64,000 nucleotides of DNA from the NCBI GenBank assembly GCA_963829725.1, contig CAWHJW010000005.1, forward strand, positions 558,001-622,000. Reading direction: 5' to 3'. A program made the position numbers and the translations under genes. The stretch is from RYN-230 sp963829725 (GTDB taxonomy: Bacteria; Actinomycetota; Actinomycetes; Streptosporangiales; Streptosporangiaceae). The notes beneath the pieces are model-generated. The model saw nothing but the letters and a program-made list of their open reading frames with translations, had not been told where the DNA came from and searched no databases. This document shows positions 40,595-49,868 of this stretch, in pieces. Each line of letters begins with the position of its first letter. The stretch's first letter is position 1.

Positions 40595-41587
40595 TCACCG
40601 CTTAACGAGCAGCACCCACACCTGGCCGCGGGCGAACGTCATCCGCTGACCCGAGGCGGTGCTGAACCTCGTCCCCGAGGCGGCGTCCGGGCGCGACCAG
40701 TGCACCGGCCACGCCTTCCCGTCGCGCAGGACCACGGCCGGGCCGGAGCCGGTGCTGTGCGAGTAAGGCGCCGGGGCGCCCCACTCCAGGAAGCGCGCGG
40801 TGCCGACGCTCGTGTACTGGATCACCACGGTGGGCGCGCCCAACTGGCCGCCCTCGGTGCTGATGGCCGGTGTGCCGTCCATCGAGACCAACCACCGCCC
40901 AGCCGACGGCGACCAGCGGAACGTGAACGACGCGGCTGCGTAGTTCACCGACTTCTCCCCGGTGGGCGTGCCGCCCGCCGGAGCCGGACCGAACCGGAAG
41001 CCGATGTCGCTGGCCTTGCTGGCGCCATGCGCCTCAGCCAGCAGCTGGCTGGTCCGGGCGTAGAGGTTGTGCGGCGCGTCCCGGCTGCTGTCCCGGTAGT
41101 AGCCCCCGACCCGCCCGCTGTACAGGTCCACGATGGGCGCGCGCTCCACGATCGGGAGCAGCTGCGGATGCGCGCCTGAGTACGCGAACGCGGGGTGGCC
41201 GAACTGGCGGAGCAGCTGCAGATCGTCTTCCCGGGCACTGCGCACCGGGCCGGTGACCGCCGGGAACTGCGAGGAGTAGACCGCGAGGAAACGGCTCAGC
41301 CCGCCTTCGACCTGCAGCACGTAGACGATGTCCGGCTTGGTCAGGCCGGTCTGCGGCCGGGCGGCGTTCAGATTATCGATCTTGACGGCGAGGACCGGGC
41401 CGAGTAACTCCACTGGCTCACCGGTGAACGGGGAGTACAGCTGGCCCGCGACCGGGCTGATCGTCGTGACCGGGGCCGGGGAGGCCGGCCCATGACCGCG
41501 GAACACGAAGATCCCGGCCAGGACGAGGGCGACGGCGACCACCGCGCCCATGGCCACGAGTACGCATCTGCGCCGGTACCACGCCAT
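40595..41587 (-). CDS. DUF3048 domain-containing lipoprotein-like secreted protein
   Basis: 330 residues with an N-terminal membrane anchor (VLVAMGAVVAVALVLAGIFV) and no lipobox cysteine, so a single-pass anchored extracytoplasmic protein. The body has SPFTGEPVELLGPVLAVKID, RPQTGLTKPDIVYVLQVEGGLSRFLAVY, VGPVRSAREDDLQLL-like and VWVLLV at the end, all typical of DUF3048 (YerB type). The family is common in Gram-positives, with two sub-domains and no known activity. ATG 41587-41585 is favoured over a longer frame (to 41620) because it directly precedes the arginine-rich cap of the membrane helix. Confidence 0.9.
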   Translation of the reverse strand: MAWYRRRCVLVAMGAVVAVALVLAGIFVFRGHGPASPAPVTTISPVAGQLYSPFTGEPVELLGPVLAVKIDNLNAARPQTGLTKPDIVYVLQVEGGLSRFLAVYSSQFPAVTGPVRSAREDDLQLLRQFGHPAFAYSGAHPQLLPIVERAPIVDLYSGRVGGYYRDSSRDAPHNLYARTSQLLAEAHGASKASDIGFRFGPAPAGGTPTGEKSVNYAAASFTFRWSPSAGRWLVSMDGTPAISTEGGQLGAPTVVIQYTSVGTARFLEWGAPAPYSHSTGSGPAVVLRDGKAWPVHWSRPDAASGTRFSTASGQRMTFARGQVWVLLVKR

Positions 41588-41749
41588 CACGGCACCCTCT
41601 TGCCGAGCACGCGGCGGCAATCAGGCAGCAAAGGCTGGCTTACACTGCCGCCACTTTCAGTGTGCCCCCGGCGGAGCGCCCCGGGATGCCGCGAAAGTCC
41701 CCGGCCCGGCGGCAAAGGTCCGCATCACCGACATCGCGGTGGTGCTGGG

Positions 41750-43231
41750 TCAGCAGCCCGGGGCCCAGCTGTGCACCGGCTCGTTGGTGTGCATGTGCTC
41801 GATGTAGCACTGGGTCATCCGGCGCAGTGCCGTCTGCCGGTCCATCCGGCCGTCGCGCTCCAGCAGGCGGACCGTGTCCACCTGCCAGGTGGCGCCGGTC
41901 CGGCGGGCCCGGCACCGCTGCTCGATGATGGCCAGGCACCGCTCGGCATGCCGCGCGTTCACTCCCCAGCTGCGCAGCCCATCCCGGACCATCGGCAGCA
42001 GGCGGCTCAGGGTCAGCTCCGCGGCCGGCAGCACGCCCAGCCCCGGCCAGTACAGGCAGGCGTCGATACCGCGCCGGGCCGCCTCGTTCAGGTTCTCCGC
42101 CGCGGCCGCGAACGGCATCTGGGTCCACACCGGCCGCTGCGCCTCGGCGAGCGAACGGACCAGTCCGTAGTAGAAGGCCGCGTTGGCGGTCACGTCCGCC
42201 ACCGTGGGCCCGGCGGGCAGCACCCGGTTCTCCACCCGCAGGTGCGCCCGGCCGTCGGTGACCGCGTACACGGGCCGGTTCCACCGGTACACCGTGCCGT
42301 TGTGCAAGGTCAGCTCGGACAGTTCCGGGACCCGGCCGCGGTCCAGCTCGGCCACCGGATCCTCGTCATCGCACAGTGGCAGCAGCGCGGGGAAGTACCG
42401 GATGTTCTCCTCGAAGAGGTCGAACACCGAGGTGATCCAGCGGTCGCCAAACCAGACGCGGGGCCGGACCCCCTGCGCCTGGAGTTCCTGCGGGCGGGTG
42501 TCGGTCGCCTGCTGGAACAGGGGGATCCTGGTCTCCCGCCACAGTTCCCGGCCGAACAGGAACGGGGAGTTCGCGCCGAGGGCCACCTGCACGCCGGCCA
42601 CCGCTTGCGCGGCGTTCCAGTAGCTGGCGAACTGCTCCGGGCTGACCTGGAGGTGGAGCTGCACGCTGGTGCAGGCTGCCTCCGGCATGATGTTGTCGGC
42701 GTGGGTGAGCAGTTCCTCCGGACCGTCGATGGCGATCCGGGCGGCTTCACCGCGCGCCGCGCAGATCTGCTCGTTCAGCAGCCAGAAACGCGGGTTGGCC
42801 GACATCGACTCCTCGCTCGCGTCGGCCTGCTGCAGGCTGGGCAGGGTGCCGATCATGGCCAGGCGGGTTCCCACGTCCCGGGCCCGCTGGTCGGCGTGCT
42901 TGAGGCTGGCCAGCAGGTGCGCCTCGAGCTGATCCAGCGCGTCGCCGGAGAACGGCCGCGGCGGCACGTTGATCTCCAGGTTGAACCGGCCCAGTTCCGG
43001 CGCCCAGTGCGGATCGCCGATGGCGGCCAGCACGTCGGCGCCCTTCATGGACGGGGCCCCGGACTCGTCGACGAGGTGCAGTTCCACTTCGAGGCCGACC
43101 TGCTGGGTGTCCGTATCGAAGGCGGACTCGTGGAGCATCCGCGCCAGCGCGTCCAGGCAGCGGCGGACCTTCTCGCGGTAGCGGCGGCGGTCCTGCTGGC
43201 TCACGCTGATCGGCGGAACGTCCCTGCCCAT
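41750..43231 (-). CDS. Glutamate-cysteine ligase family (carboxylate-amine ligase) protein
   Basis: 493 residues of the GCS2-type carboxylate-amine ligase fold. Visible: QQVGLEVELHLVDE (the glutamate-binding EVE strand), LGRFNLEINVPPRPF, AACTSVQLHLQVSPEQFASYWN (the conserved TSxQxHxQ metal/ATP motif), LGANSPFLFGRELW and RVENRVLPAGPTVADV. Relatives make gamma-glutamylcysteine (EgtA-like, in ergothioneine synthesis) or ligate other amines. No ergothioneine genes are adjacent, so the product is open. ATG 43231-43229 is preceded by a strong GGAGGGG, which decides it over the longer frame from 43282. Same strand as the aquaporin upstream. Confidence 0.9.
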   Translation of the reverse strand: MGRDVPPISVSQQDRRRYREKVRRCLDALARMLHESAFDTDTQQVGLEVELHLVDESGAPSMKGADVLAAIGDPHWAPELGRFNLEINVPPRPFSGDALDQLEAHLLASLKHADQRARDVGTRLAMIGTLPSLQQADASEESMSANPRFWLLNEQICAARGEAARIAIDGPEELLTHADNIMPEAACTSVQLHLQVSPEQFASYWNAAQAVAGVQVALGANSPFLFGRELWRETRIPLFQQATDTRPQELQAQGVRPRVWFGDRWITSVFDLFEENIRYFPALLPLCDDEDPVAELDRGRVPELSELTLHNGTVYRWNRPVYAVTDGRAHLRVENRVLPAGPTVADVTANAAFYYGLVRSLAEAQRPVWTQMPFAAAAENLNEAARRGIDACLYWPGLGVLPAAELTLSRLLPMVRDGLRSWGVNARHAERCLAIIEQRCRARRTGATWQVDTVRLLERDGRMDRQTALRRMTQCYIEHMHTNEPVHSWAPGC

Positions 43232-43391
43232 CGGCCCCCTCCACGCCGCGACCACGGAGATGGCCTCTGCCCACCCTGACACGTCGGCAGCCGTCTGACC
43301 AGAGACGATTCAGCCCGGGACGGCGGATCGGGCCGCAGGGTGGCAGATCTGGCCAGCCGCCGCCTGGGTGGCTGGCCGGGAGGGGCCGCGG

Positions 43392-44168
43392 CTAGGCGGC
43401 GCTGGCGCCCGCCTCGGGTGCCGCGTCGGCCGGGGCGGTGACCTGCTCGGGGTCCACTGACCCCGGGGTCGGGGGGAAGACCAGCAGGTGCGCGGCGGCC
43501 GCAATCGCGCCGCCCACCAGCGGGGCCACGATGAACAGCCACACCTGCGACAACGCGGTCCCGCCGACGATGAGGGCCGGCCCCAGGCTGCGCGCCGGGT
43601 TCACCGAGGTCCCCGTGATGGGGATGCCGATCAGGTGCACGACGCTCAGCGACAGCCCGATGACCACCCCCGCGGTCGCCGTGTTGCCGATCTTGCTGGT
43701 CACCCCGAGCACCACGAAGACGAACAACGCCGTGAGCATCACCTCGGCCAGGAAGGCGCCGCCTACCCTGATGTGGATGTCGGACGCCGCACCCCAGCCG
43801 TTGGTGCCCAGCCCGGTCTTGGTCCGGCTGTATTCGGGCGACGTGCTGAACATGCCCCACAGCAGCAGCGCGCCCAGGATCCCCCCGGCGAACTGGGCCA
43901 CCCAGTACCCAGCCGCCTCGGCCGCCGACACGCGCCGGGCCAGCAGCATCCCCAGGGTGACCGCCGGGTTGACGTGGCAGCCGGAGACTGGCCCGAGCAC
44001 GTAAGCCAGGGCCAGCAGCACCAGGCCGAACGCGAGGGCCGTGGCCACCACCCCGGCCGCGATGCTGCCCCCGTCGAATTTAAAGCCGAAGTCGAGGGTG
44101 GCCACTCCCACCCCGAAGAACACCAGCAGCCCGGTCCCCAGCAGTTCCGCGACATATCTACGCATCAT
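43392..44168 (-). CDS. MIP/aquaporin family channel
   Basis: 258 residues with six membrane helices and both half-helix NPA boxes: CHVNPAVTLG and TSVNPARSLG. The selectivity-filter neighbourhood resembles water channels (AqpZ-like) rather than glycerol facilitators because the second box is NPAR followed by SLGPAL, but I did not verify all filter residues. A Pro/Asp-rich acidic tail of about 25 residues follows the last helix. ATG 44168 is preceded by a G-rich site; ATG 44165 is an alternative. Confidence 0.93.
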   Translation of the reverse strand: MMRRYVAELLGTGLLVFFGVGVATLDFGFKFDGGSIAAGVVATALAFGLVLLALAYVLGPVSGCHVNPAVTLGMLLARRVSAAEAAGYWVAQFAGGILGALLLWGMFSTSPEYSRTKTGLGTNGWGAASDIHIRVGGAFLAEVMLTALFVFVVLGVTSKIGNTATAGVVIGLSLSVVHLIGIPITGTSVNPARSLGPALIVGGTALSQVWLFIVAPLVGGAIAAAAHLLVFPPTPGSVDPEQVTAPADAAPEAGASAA

Positions 44169-44221
44169 TGTCTGTAATCCCCCCTCGGCCACCCTAGGGA
44201 GCGGGAAGTCACACCGCAATG

Positions 44222-45205
44222 CTACGCCGCTGTGTCCTGCAACACTGCCACCATCCGGCATCCGGCGCACCACCTCGGGACAGCTCGGGCGAGGTGCCGA
44301 TGTTCAGCCGGGCGAAGCCGGCCCTGCGCGCCGAAGTCGGCCCGGGCGAGCGCCACGGCCGCGTCCAGGAGCGCCGCGGCGGGTCGTCGCCGGCCCAGCG
44401 CCGCGGCAGTCCAGCCAGGCGAGGAAGCGGCCGCGGGCGGGACGTAGCCTGACCCGGGCAGCTGCTCGGCGAGCAGGCGGCGAGCAGCGCGCGGTTCCGT
44501 CGACTGGCACCCCGCGTCGAGCCAGGCAGGCGTGAGCGCGACGGCAGCACGCCGAGGTGGAGGCAGCAGGCCCGCGGTCAGCGCGCCGCGCGCTGCCGCC
44601 GAGCCGGCCACGGCCAGCGCCGCAGAGGCCCGGGATGTTCCAGCCCTTGGACGCCGAGGTGAAACGTGGACGCGCGCTGGGTGATCTCGTGGTCGAGCGA
44701 CACGAACGGCACGAACCGTCCGCCGGGCAGCACGAGCGGCGCGTGGATCTCGTCGACGAGCAGGACGACGTCGTGCCGCTGGCAGAGTCGGCGACGGCCG
44801 CAGCTGCTCGCGGACCAGACTTGCCGAGTCGGGTTGTGCGGGCTGCACAGCAGGTAGGCGCGACGCCGGGCTGGCGCCAGAGCCGCGGTCCAGCGCGTCC
44901 GGGTCCAGGTCGTAGCGGCCGTCGTCCTGCCGGCGCAGCGGCGCCTCGACGACGGCGGCCGATGAAGCCGAGCCGGAAGAAGAACGGCGCCGTAGACCGG
45001 CGGGCTGATCACGACGCCCGAGCCGTGCGGCGTGATCGCCAGCAGGACCTCGGCGAGCGCCGGTCATCACGTCGGGGACGGCGAAGACCCGGTCCGGGTC
45101 GGCGCGCCAGCCCCGGCGGCCTCAGCGAAGGCGGCGAACGCCGCACCGGGCGCGCTAGCCGGGGCGAGCGCGCGCCACGCGCGTGAGGCTGGCCAGTGAA
45201 GTCAT
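44222..45205 (-). pseudogene. MalY/PatB-like pyridoxal-phosphate aminotransferase, decayed
   Basis: Fragments in three frames give the MalY/PatB (cystathionine beta-lyase-like) fold: AITPHGSGVVISPPVYGAV, YLLCSPHNPTRQVW, CQRHDVVLLVDEIHAPLVLP (the PLP-ring-binding Asp), FVSLDHEITQRA, then a C-terminal FARLNIGTSPEL. More than five single-base shifts separate them, and the PLP lysine segment near the SASKGWN position is only readable by switching frames. The N-terminal 60 or so residues are missing apart from a possible MTSLASL start at 45205. I consider the gene broken even if some shifts are sequence error. It is the left edge of the frameshift-rich zone. Confidence 0.7.
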
Positions 45206-45331
45206 CTCGCGACGAAGGGAGATCGGGAAAGAGGACGCATGCTGCGCGGCGCCCACCCGGCGGCCCGCAGCACGTCCATTACGCTGTCCGTACCGGACTA
45301 AAGCCAAGAAGGCACGCCGAAAGGTGTTCTC

Positions 45332-46163
45332 GTGGCAGGCAGTTGGTTCCGCGGCATTTCCCCCAGCCGCGAGAAAGCGCCGCGGATCGACACCAGCGTG
45401 GCTCACCCGGCCCGGGTCTACGACTACTGGCTGGGTGGCAAGGACAATTTCGCCGCGGACCGGGAGGCCGCCGAGGCGGTGATCGGGGTCCGGCCCAGCA
45501 TCGTCCGGGACGTCCGTGAGCACCGCAACTTCCTCATCCGCACGGTGCGCTACCTGGCCGCCGAGGCCGGCCTCCGGCAGTTCCTGGACCTCGGCTCCGG
45601 GATCCCCACCTCCCCGAACGTGCACGAGGCGGTCCAGCAGGTGGCCCCCGAATGCCGGGTCGTGTACGTGGACAACGACCCGATCGTGCTGGCCCACGCC
45701 CGGGCGCTGCTGGCCAGCTCCCCGGAGGGCGCGACCGACTACCTCGAGGCCGACGTGCGCGAGCCCGGCCCCATCCTGGCCGCGGCCGCCCGCACCCTCG
45801 ACTTCAGCCAGCCGGTCGGCGTCATCCTGGTCGGCGTGCTGCACCTGATCTCCGACCCGGAGGATCCGCACGCCCTGGTGGCCCGGTTCCTCGCCGGGGT
45901 GCCGTCCGGCAGCTACCTCACCATCACCCAGCCGGCCAGCGACGTGGACGCCGCGGCCGTCGCCGAGGGCGCGAAACGCTACAACAGCTTCGTGTCCACC
46001 CCGCAGACCCGGCGCAGCCGGGCCTGAGGTCACCCGGTTCTTCGCGGGCCTGGAGCTGCTGGAGCCGGGAGTCGTGCAGCCGCACCGCTGGCGCCCCGAC
46101 CCCGCCGCCCCGGCTCCGACCGGGGAGGCATCGGCCTGGGCCGGGGTCGCCCGCAAACCGTGA
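45332..46163 (+). CDS. SAM-dependent methyltransferase, SAV2177/DUF574 family (one frameshift)
   Basis: About 276 residues. The start SWFRGISPSREKAPRIDTSV, the family-defining HPARVYDYWLGGKDNFAADR, the SAM-binding FLDLGSGIPTSPNVHE and RVVYVDNDPIVLAHARALL are all present; the family is abundant and poorly characterised in actinobacteria. The frame breaks near 46025: after TPQTRRSRA the remaining codons EVTRFFAGLELLEPGVVQPH and WAGVARKP lie in another frame ending at 46161-46163, and they fit the family C-terminus. GTG 45332 follows a GAAAGG site. Divergent from the MalY-like remnant. Confidence 0.87.
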
Positions 46164-46184
46164 CGCAGCCCGGGCCAGGGCGCG

Positions 46185-46876
46185 TCAGCCGAGATCCCCG
46201 GTGAGGTAGCGGTCGAGCGTGGGGCCGATCGCCGCGGCCAGCTCGTCCCGCTGGCCGCCGTCAGCGGCTCCAGCCCGAGCACGTACCTGGTCAGGGCCAG
46301 GCCAAGCATCTGGGTGGCGACCATGGCGGCCCGGTACCGCGCCTCGGCCGGGTCCGCTGCCGCGTGCGGCCGCCGCCAGTCGCCCGACGATCGAGTCGGC
46401 GATGAACTCCCGCAGCATGTCAGCCGCCTGCTCGCTGGTGACCGCCGACCGGAGCAGCCCGAGGAACGTCTCCTTCATCTCATCGGACTCCCAGAGCGTG
46501 CAGCGCCGTCCGGACCAGGTGCGCGCCGAAGCCCGGCCAGGCTCCGCCGCCCCGCCGGCCGGCGCAGCGCGGCGGTCAGCACCTCGCTCGGCACGACCGG
46601 CAGCTGCATGGCGGCGGCGAACAGCGCCTCCTTGGTCCCGTAGAAGTGATGGACCAGCGCCGGATCCACCTCGGCCGCCGCGGCGATCCCCCGGATCGTC
46701 GCGCCGTGGTAGCCGAGCTCGGCGAACTGCGCCCGGCTGCCTCGCGCGATCGCCTCCCTGGTCCCGCTGTCCCCGCGCGCCGCCGGCCGCCCCCGCGGCC
46801 GCGCCCGGCCCGGCGCCGTCGGCCGCCCCCGGCCGGCCCGCCCGCCGCGCAGCCCGGCCCCGTCGCGGCGGGTCAC
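46185..46876 (-). pseudogene. TetR family regulator of the adjacent ABC exporter (several frameshifts)
   Basis: The N-terminal HTH is clear: TREAIARGSRAQFAELGYHG, then ATIRGIAAAAEVDPALVHHFYGTKEALFAAAM, ending helix 3 of a TetR domain. The C-terminal part reads MKETFLGLLRSAVTSEQAADML, ATQMLGLALTRYVLGLEPL and TLDRYLTGDLG across several frames; at least three single-base shifts are needed. The proposed GTG start (46876-46874) overlaps the TGA of the ATPase gene as GTGA, so it is the last gene of the exporter operon. It likely controls the palindromic operator at 49786-49817. Whether it is functional depends on whether the shifts are real. Confidence 0.75.
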
Positions 46877-47768
46877 GCGGCGCCCCCGGCCGGCTCGCTG
46901 CTGGTCAGCTCGAAGAAGCGCTCCTCCAGCGTCGCGGGAGCCTGCCGCACCACGCGCCGGAAGCTCCCCGAGCGCCTGCCGGACGCCGCCGGGCTCGGCG
47001 CCGGGCACCCGCAGCCCGCGCCCGGCCAGCGCGACCTGCAGGCCCGACCGCTCGAGCGCGCCGAACGCCGCCGCCCACGACTCCGCCTCCACCACGACGA
47101 CCTGCCGGGACCCGACGATCTCGGCCGCCGTCCCCTCGGCCACCACCCGGCCGTCGGCCATGATGACCAGCCGGCCGCACTCCTGCGCCTCCTCCATGTA
47201 GTGCGTCGTGACCAGCACGCCGGCGCCGGCGTCCGCGGCCTCGGCGATCGTCTCCCACAGCCTGGCCCGGCCGAGCGGGTCGACCCCCGAGGTCGGCTCG
47301 TCCAGCATGAGCAGGTCCGGCCGGTGCGAGAGCGCCTGGGCGAACGCCACCCGGCGCTGCACGCCGAGCGGCAGCGAGCCGATCAGCTCCCTGGCGTACG
47401 GCCGGATCTCCTCGGGCAGCACGGCCCGGTCCGCTCCGCCGCCCGGCCCGAAGATCGCGGCCGTGAAGGCCAGGTTCTCCGCGGCGGTCAGGTCGTCGTA
47501 CAGGCCAAGGCCCTGCGGCACGTAGCCGAGCCGCCGGCGGGTCCCCCGTGACGGCGGCTCGCCGAACAGCGCGACCTCGCCTCGGTCGCGGGGATCAGGC
47601 CGAGCAGCATCCGGATCAGCGTGGTCTTGCCGGCGCCGTTGGCCCCGAGCAGCCCGACGATCTCGCCCGGCTCGACCACCAGGTCCACGTCGCTGACCGC
47701 GGTGACATGGCCGAACCGCTTGGTCGCCCGCGCGCACTGGGCCAGCGGAGCCGGGCAGGCGGGGTCAT
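46873..47768 (-). pseudogene. ABC transporter ATP-binding protein, second subunit (several frameshifts)
   Basis: Walker A GANGAGKTTLIRM, signature-like LPLGVQRRVAFAQAL, Walker B DLLMLDEPTSGVDPLGRAR, and the H-loop TTHYMEEAQECGRL are visible, so all ATPase motifs are present. After the Walker A stretch (LLGLIPATE) the frame changes before GEVALFGEPPSRG, and again near the C-terminus, where EERFFELTSSEP ends at TGA 46875-46873. ATG 47768 overlaps the stop of ATPase 1 (ATGA). Two ATPases, a permease and a TetR in a coupled row match the YbhFSR-like exporters. The frameshifts may be sequence error. Confidence 0.75.
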
Positions 47769-48662
47769 GCCGCGCCTCCGGCCGGCTGCTGGCCGCGAGA
47801 TGCGCGGCGACGGTCACCGCGTCCTGCAGGTCCGGCGTGATCGCGCTGCCGTCGCGGCGTCGACGCCCGGTCAGGTTCCCAGACCCGCCACCGCCCGGCC
47901 CGGCGCCACGACTGCGCCGCCGCATCGCCCGCTGGCCTGACCGCGACCGCGCGCAGCGATCCCGGCATGGCCGCGACGATCTCGTCCGGGGTCCCGGCGG
48001 CCAGCGCCGTCCCGGCGTCGAGCACGAGCGACCGACGCGCACCGCTCGGCTTCGTCCAGGTACGTGGTGGCCAGCACGATCGCGCAGCCCTCGGCGGCCG
48101 CGCGGGCGATCAGCCACCACAGGCCCGACCGGCTGACCGGGTCGACTCCGGTCGTCGGCTCGTCCAGGACGAGCAGCTCGGGCTGGTGCAGCATCGCGGC
48201 GATCACGGCGAGCTTCTGCCGCATCCCGCCGGACAGCTGGCCGGCGAGCCGGTCCGGCGGCCGGCGTCAGGCCCGCCCGGTCCAGGTACTCGGCCGCCCG
48301 CGCCCGTGCGTCCGGCGCGGACATGCCGTAGCCCTTGGCGCGGAAGTCCAGGTTCTCGGCCACGGTGAGATCGGGGTAGATCCCCGAGCTGGCCGGCAGG
48401 TAGCCGGTCCGCTCCTTGGCCGGGCGCGCCGACCGTGCCGCTGTCCGGGCGCCAGCGCCCCGGCCAGGCAGCGCAGCAGCGTGCTCTTCCCCGCGCCGTC
48501 TCCCCCGACCACCGCGGTCACCTGGCCGGCCGGGGCCGACAGGGTCACGCCGTCGAGCGCGACGGTCTTCCCGTAGACGACACGGACCTGCGTGCCGCCC
48601 CAGCCGGGCAGGCCGGCGCCATCCGGCGCCACGGCCGGGATCCTCGCGTCCTGGCTGGTCAT
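47765..48662 (-). pseudogene. ABC transporter ATP-binding protein, first subunit (several frameshifts)
   Basis: Begins MTSQDARIPAVAPDG; Walker A is VVGGDGAGKSTLLR, then after a break AENLDFRAKGYGMSAPDARA, the ABC signature LSGGMRQKLAVIAAM, Walker B ELLVLDEPTTGVDPVSRSG, and a TTYLDEAERCA region where the H-loop His appears as Tyr or is lost in the frame change. At least four frame changes occur. ATG 48662-48660 overlaps the permease stop as ATGA and the stop overlaps ATPase 2 as ATGA, so translation of the row would be coupled. It is the likely first ATPase of a two-ATPase exporter with the downstream subunit. Confidence 0.75.
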
Positions 48663-49754
48663 GCTCCCGCCCCCTGCGGCTGGGCGGCGGCCTTGCGGCG
48701 CGCGGCGCTCGCTGGCCTCCGGCGCGAGGTAGCCGCGGAACCGCAGCGTCGCGCCGGTCACGACCACGGCCCCGAGCAGGGCGAGGAACAGAACGGCTGC
48801 CAGAGCGCGGCGATCGGCTCGGCCCGCAGCATCACCCCGCGGGAGATCTGGTTGAAGTAGGTCAGCGGCAGCAGGTAGGAGATCCAGCGCACCCCGGCGG
48901 CGATCGAGGTCAGCGGGAAGATCAGCCCGGACAGCAGCACCTGCGGCAGCAGCGTCATCACGGCGAGCTGGATGGCCTGGCCCTGGTTCTGCGAGACGCT
49001 GGAGATCAGCACGCCGATGCCGAGCGTGACGAACAGGAACAGCAGCGCGCCGAGCCCGAACACGGCGGGATTGCCGCGGAACGGGACGCCGAAGATCGCG
49101 ATGCCGACCGCCAGCACGATGGCCAGGTCCACGGCGGCGACCAGGAAGTACGGCACGATCTTGCCGAGGAAGACGTCCCGGGGCCGCAGCGGCATCACCG
49201 CGAGCTGCTCGAGCGTGCCGGACTGCCGTTCCCTGACCACGCCGAGGCTGGTGATGATCGTGCCGACGAAGACGAGCACGACGCCGCACAGCCCCGGGAT
49301 CATGATGTCCGACGTCGTCAGGTCCGGGTTGTAGAGCACGGTTACCCTGCGGCGGCACCGGGAAGGCGGGACGCGCGCCTGCCGCCGCTGCAGGCTGGCC
49401 AGGGCGGCCAGCGCGGCCTTGGCCGAGAACAGCTGGCTGCCGTCGATCAGCACCAGCGGCCTGGCGCCGGCGCCGGTGACGACGGCCATCTCGGCCTTGC
49501 CGTCCCGCAGCTGGTCCTGCGCCCAGGTCCGGTCCTGGTCCGCCGCGGTCACGCGTCACGTCGAACGGCGACTTCAGCGCCGCGGCGGCGACACTGGCCT
49601 GCGGTCCGGTCGCGACGACGGTGATGGTCTTGACGTCGAAGCTGGCCGCGTAGCCGAGCACGACGAGCAGCAGGACGGGCAGCACGATCATCATCGCGAG
49701 CGTCCGGCGGTCCCGCCGCACCTGGCGGAACTCCTTCACGATCATTGCCCACAT
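48659..49754 (-). pseudogene. ABC-2 type permease (frameshifted)
   Basis: About 365 residues after joining frames. Starts MWAMIVKEFRQVRRDRRTL, MMIVLPVLLLVVLGYAASFD (first helix), a soluble stretch, then VTVLYNPDLTTSDIMIPGLC, GTIITSLGVVRERQSGTLEQ (the ABC-2 motif before the helical bundle), four more helices, and WISYLLPLTYFNQISRGV near the end. Two or three single-base shifts split it (one near 49550, one near 48790). ATG 49754 is preceded by AAGGG. It heads the exporter operon and is preceded by a strong promoter with overlapping palindromes. Substrate unknown. Confidence 0.78.
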
Positions 49755-49785
49755 CGGCGTGCCCTTCAGTCGAGTCGCCCAGTAA

Positions 49786-49830
49786 TTCAACACTTGTTGA
49801 ACTCTACAAGCGTTGAATTAATCCGGTCAA
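49786..49830 (-). promoter_or_regulatory. Promoter and TetR-type operator of the ABC exporter operon
   Basis: On the minus strand TTGACC (49830-49825) and TAGAGT (49806-49801) are separated by 18 bases, a good vegetative promoter. A perfect palindrome TTCAACA-CT-TGTTGAA lies at 49786-49801, and a degenerate second copy in the same phase at 49802-49817, covering the -10 region and start of transcription. The TetR gene at the end of the operon is the obvious candidate regulator. Confidence 0.7.
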
Positions 49831-49868
49831 GGCGCAGCCCAGCCGTCCCTGCGGGCTAGACAGGAGGC

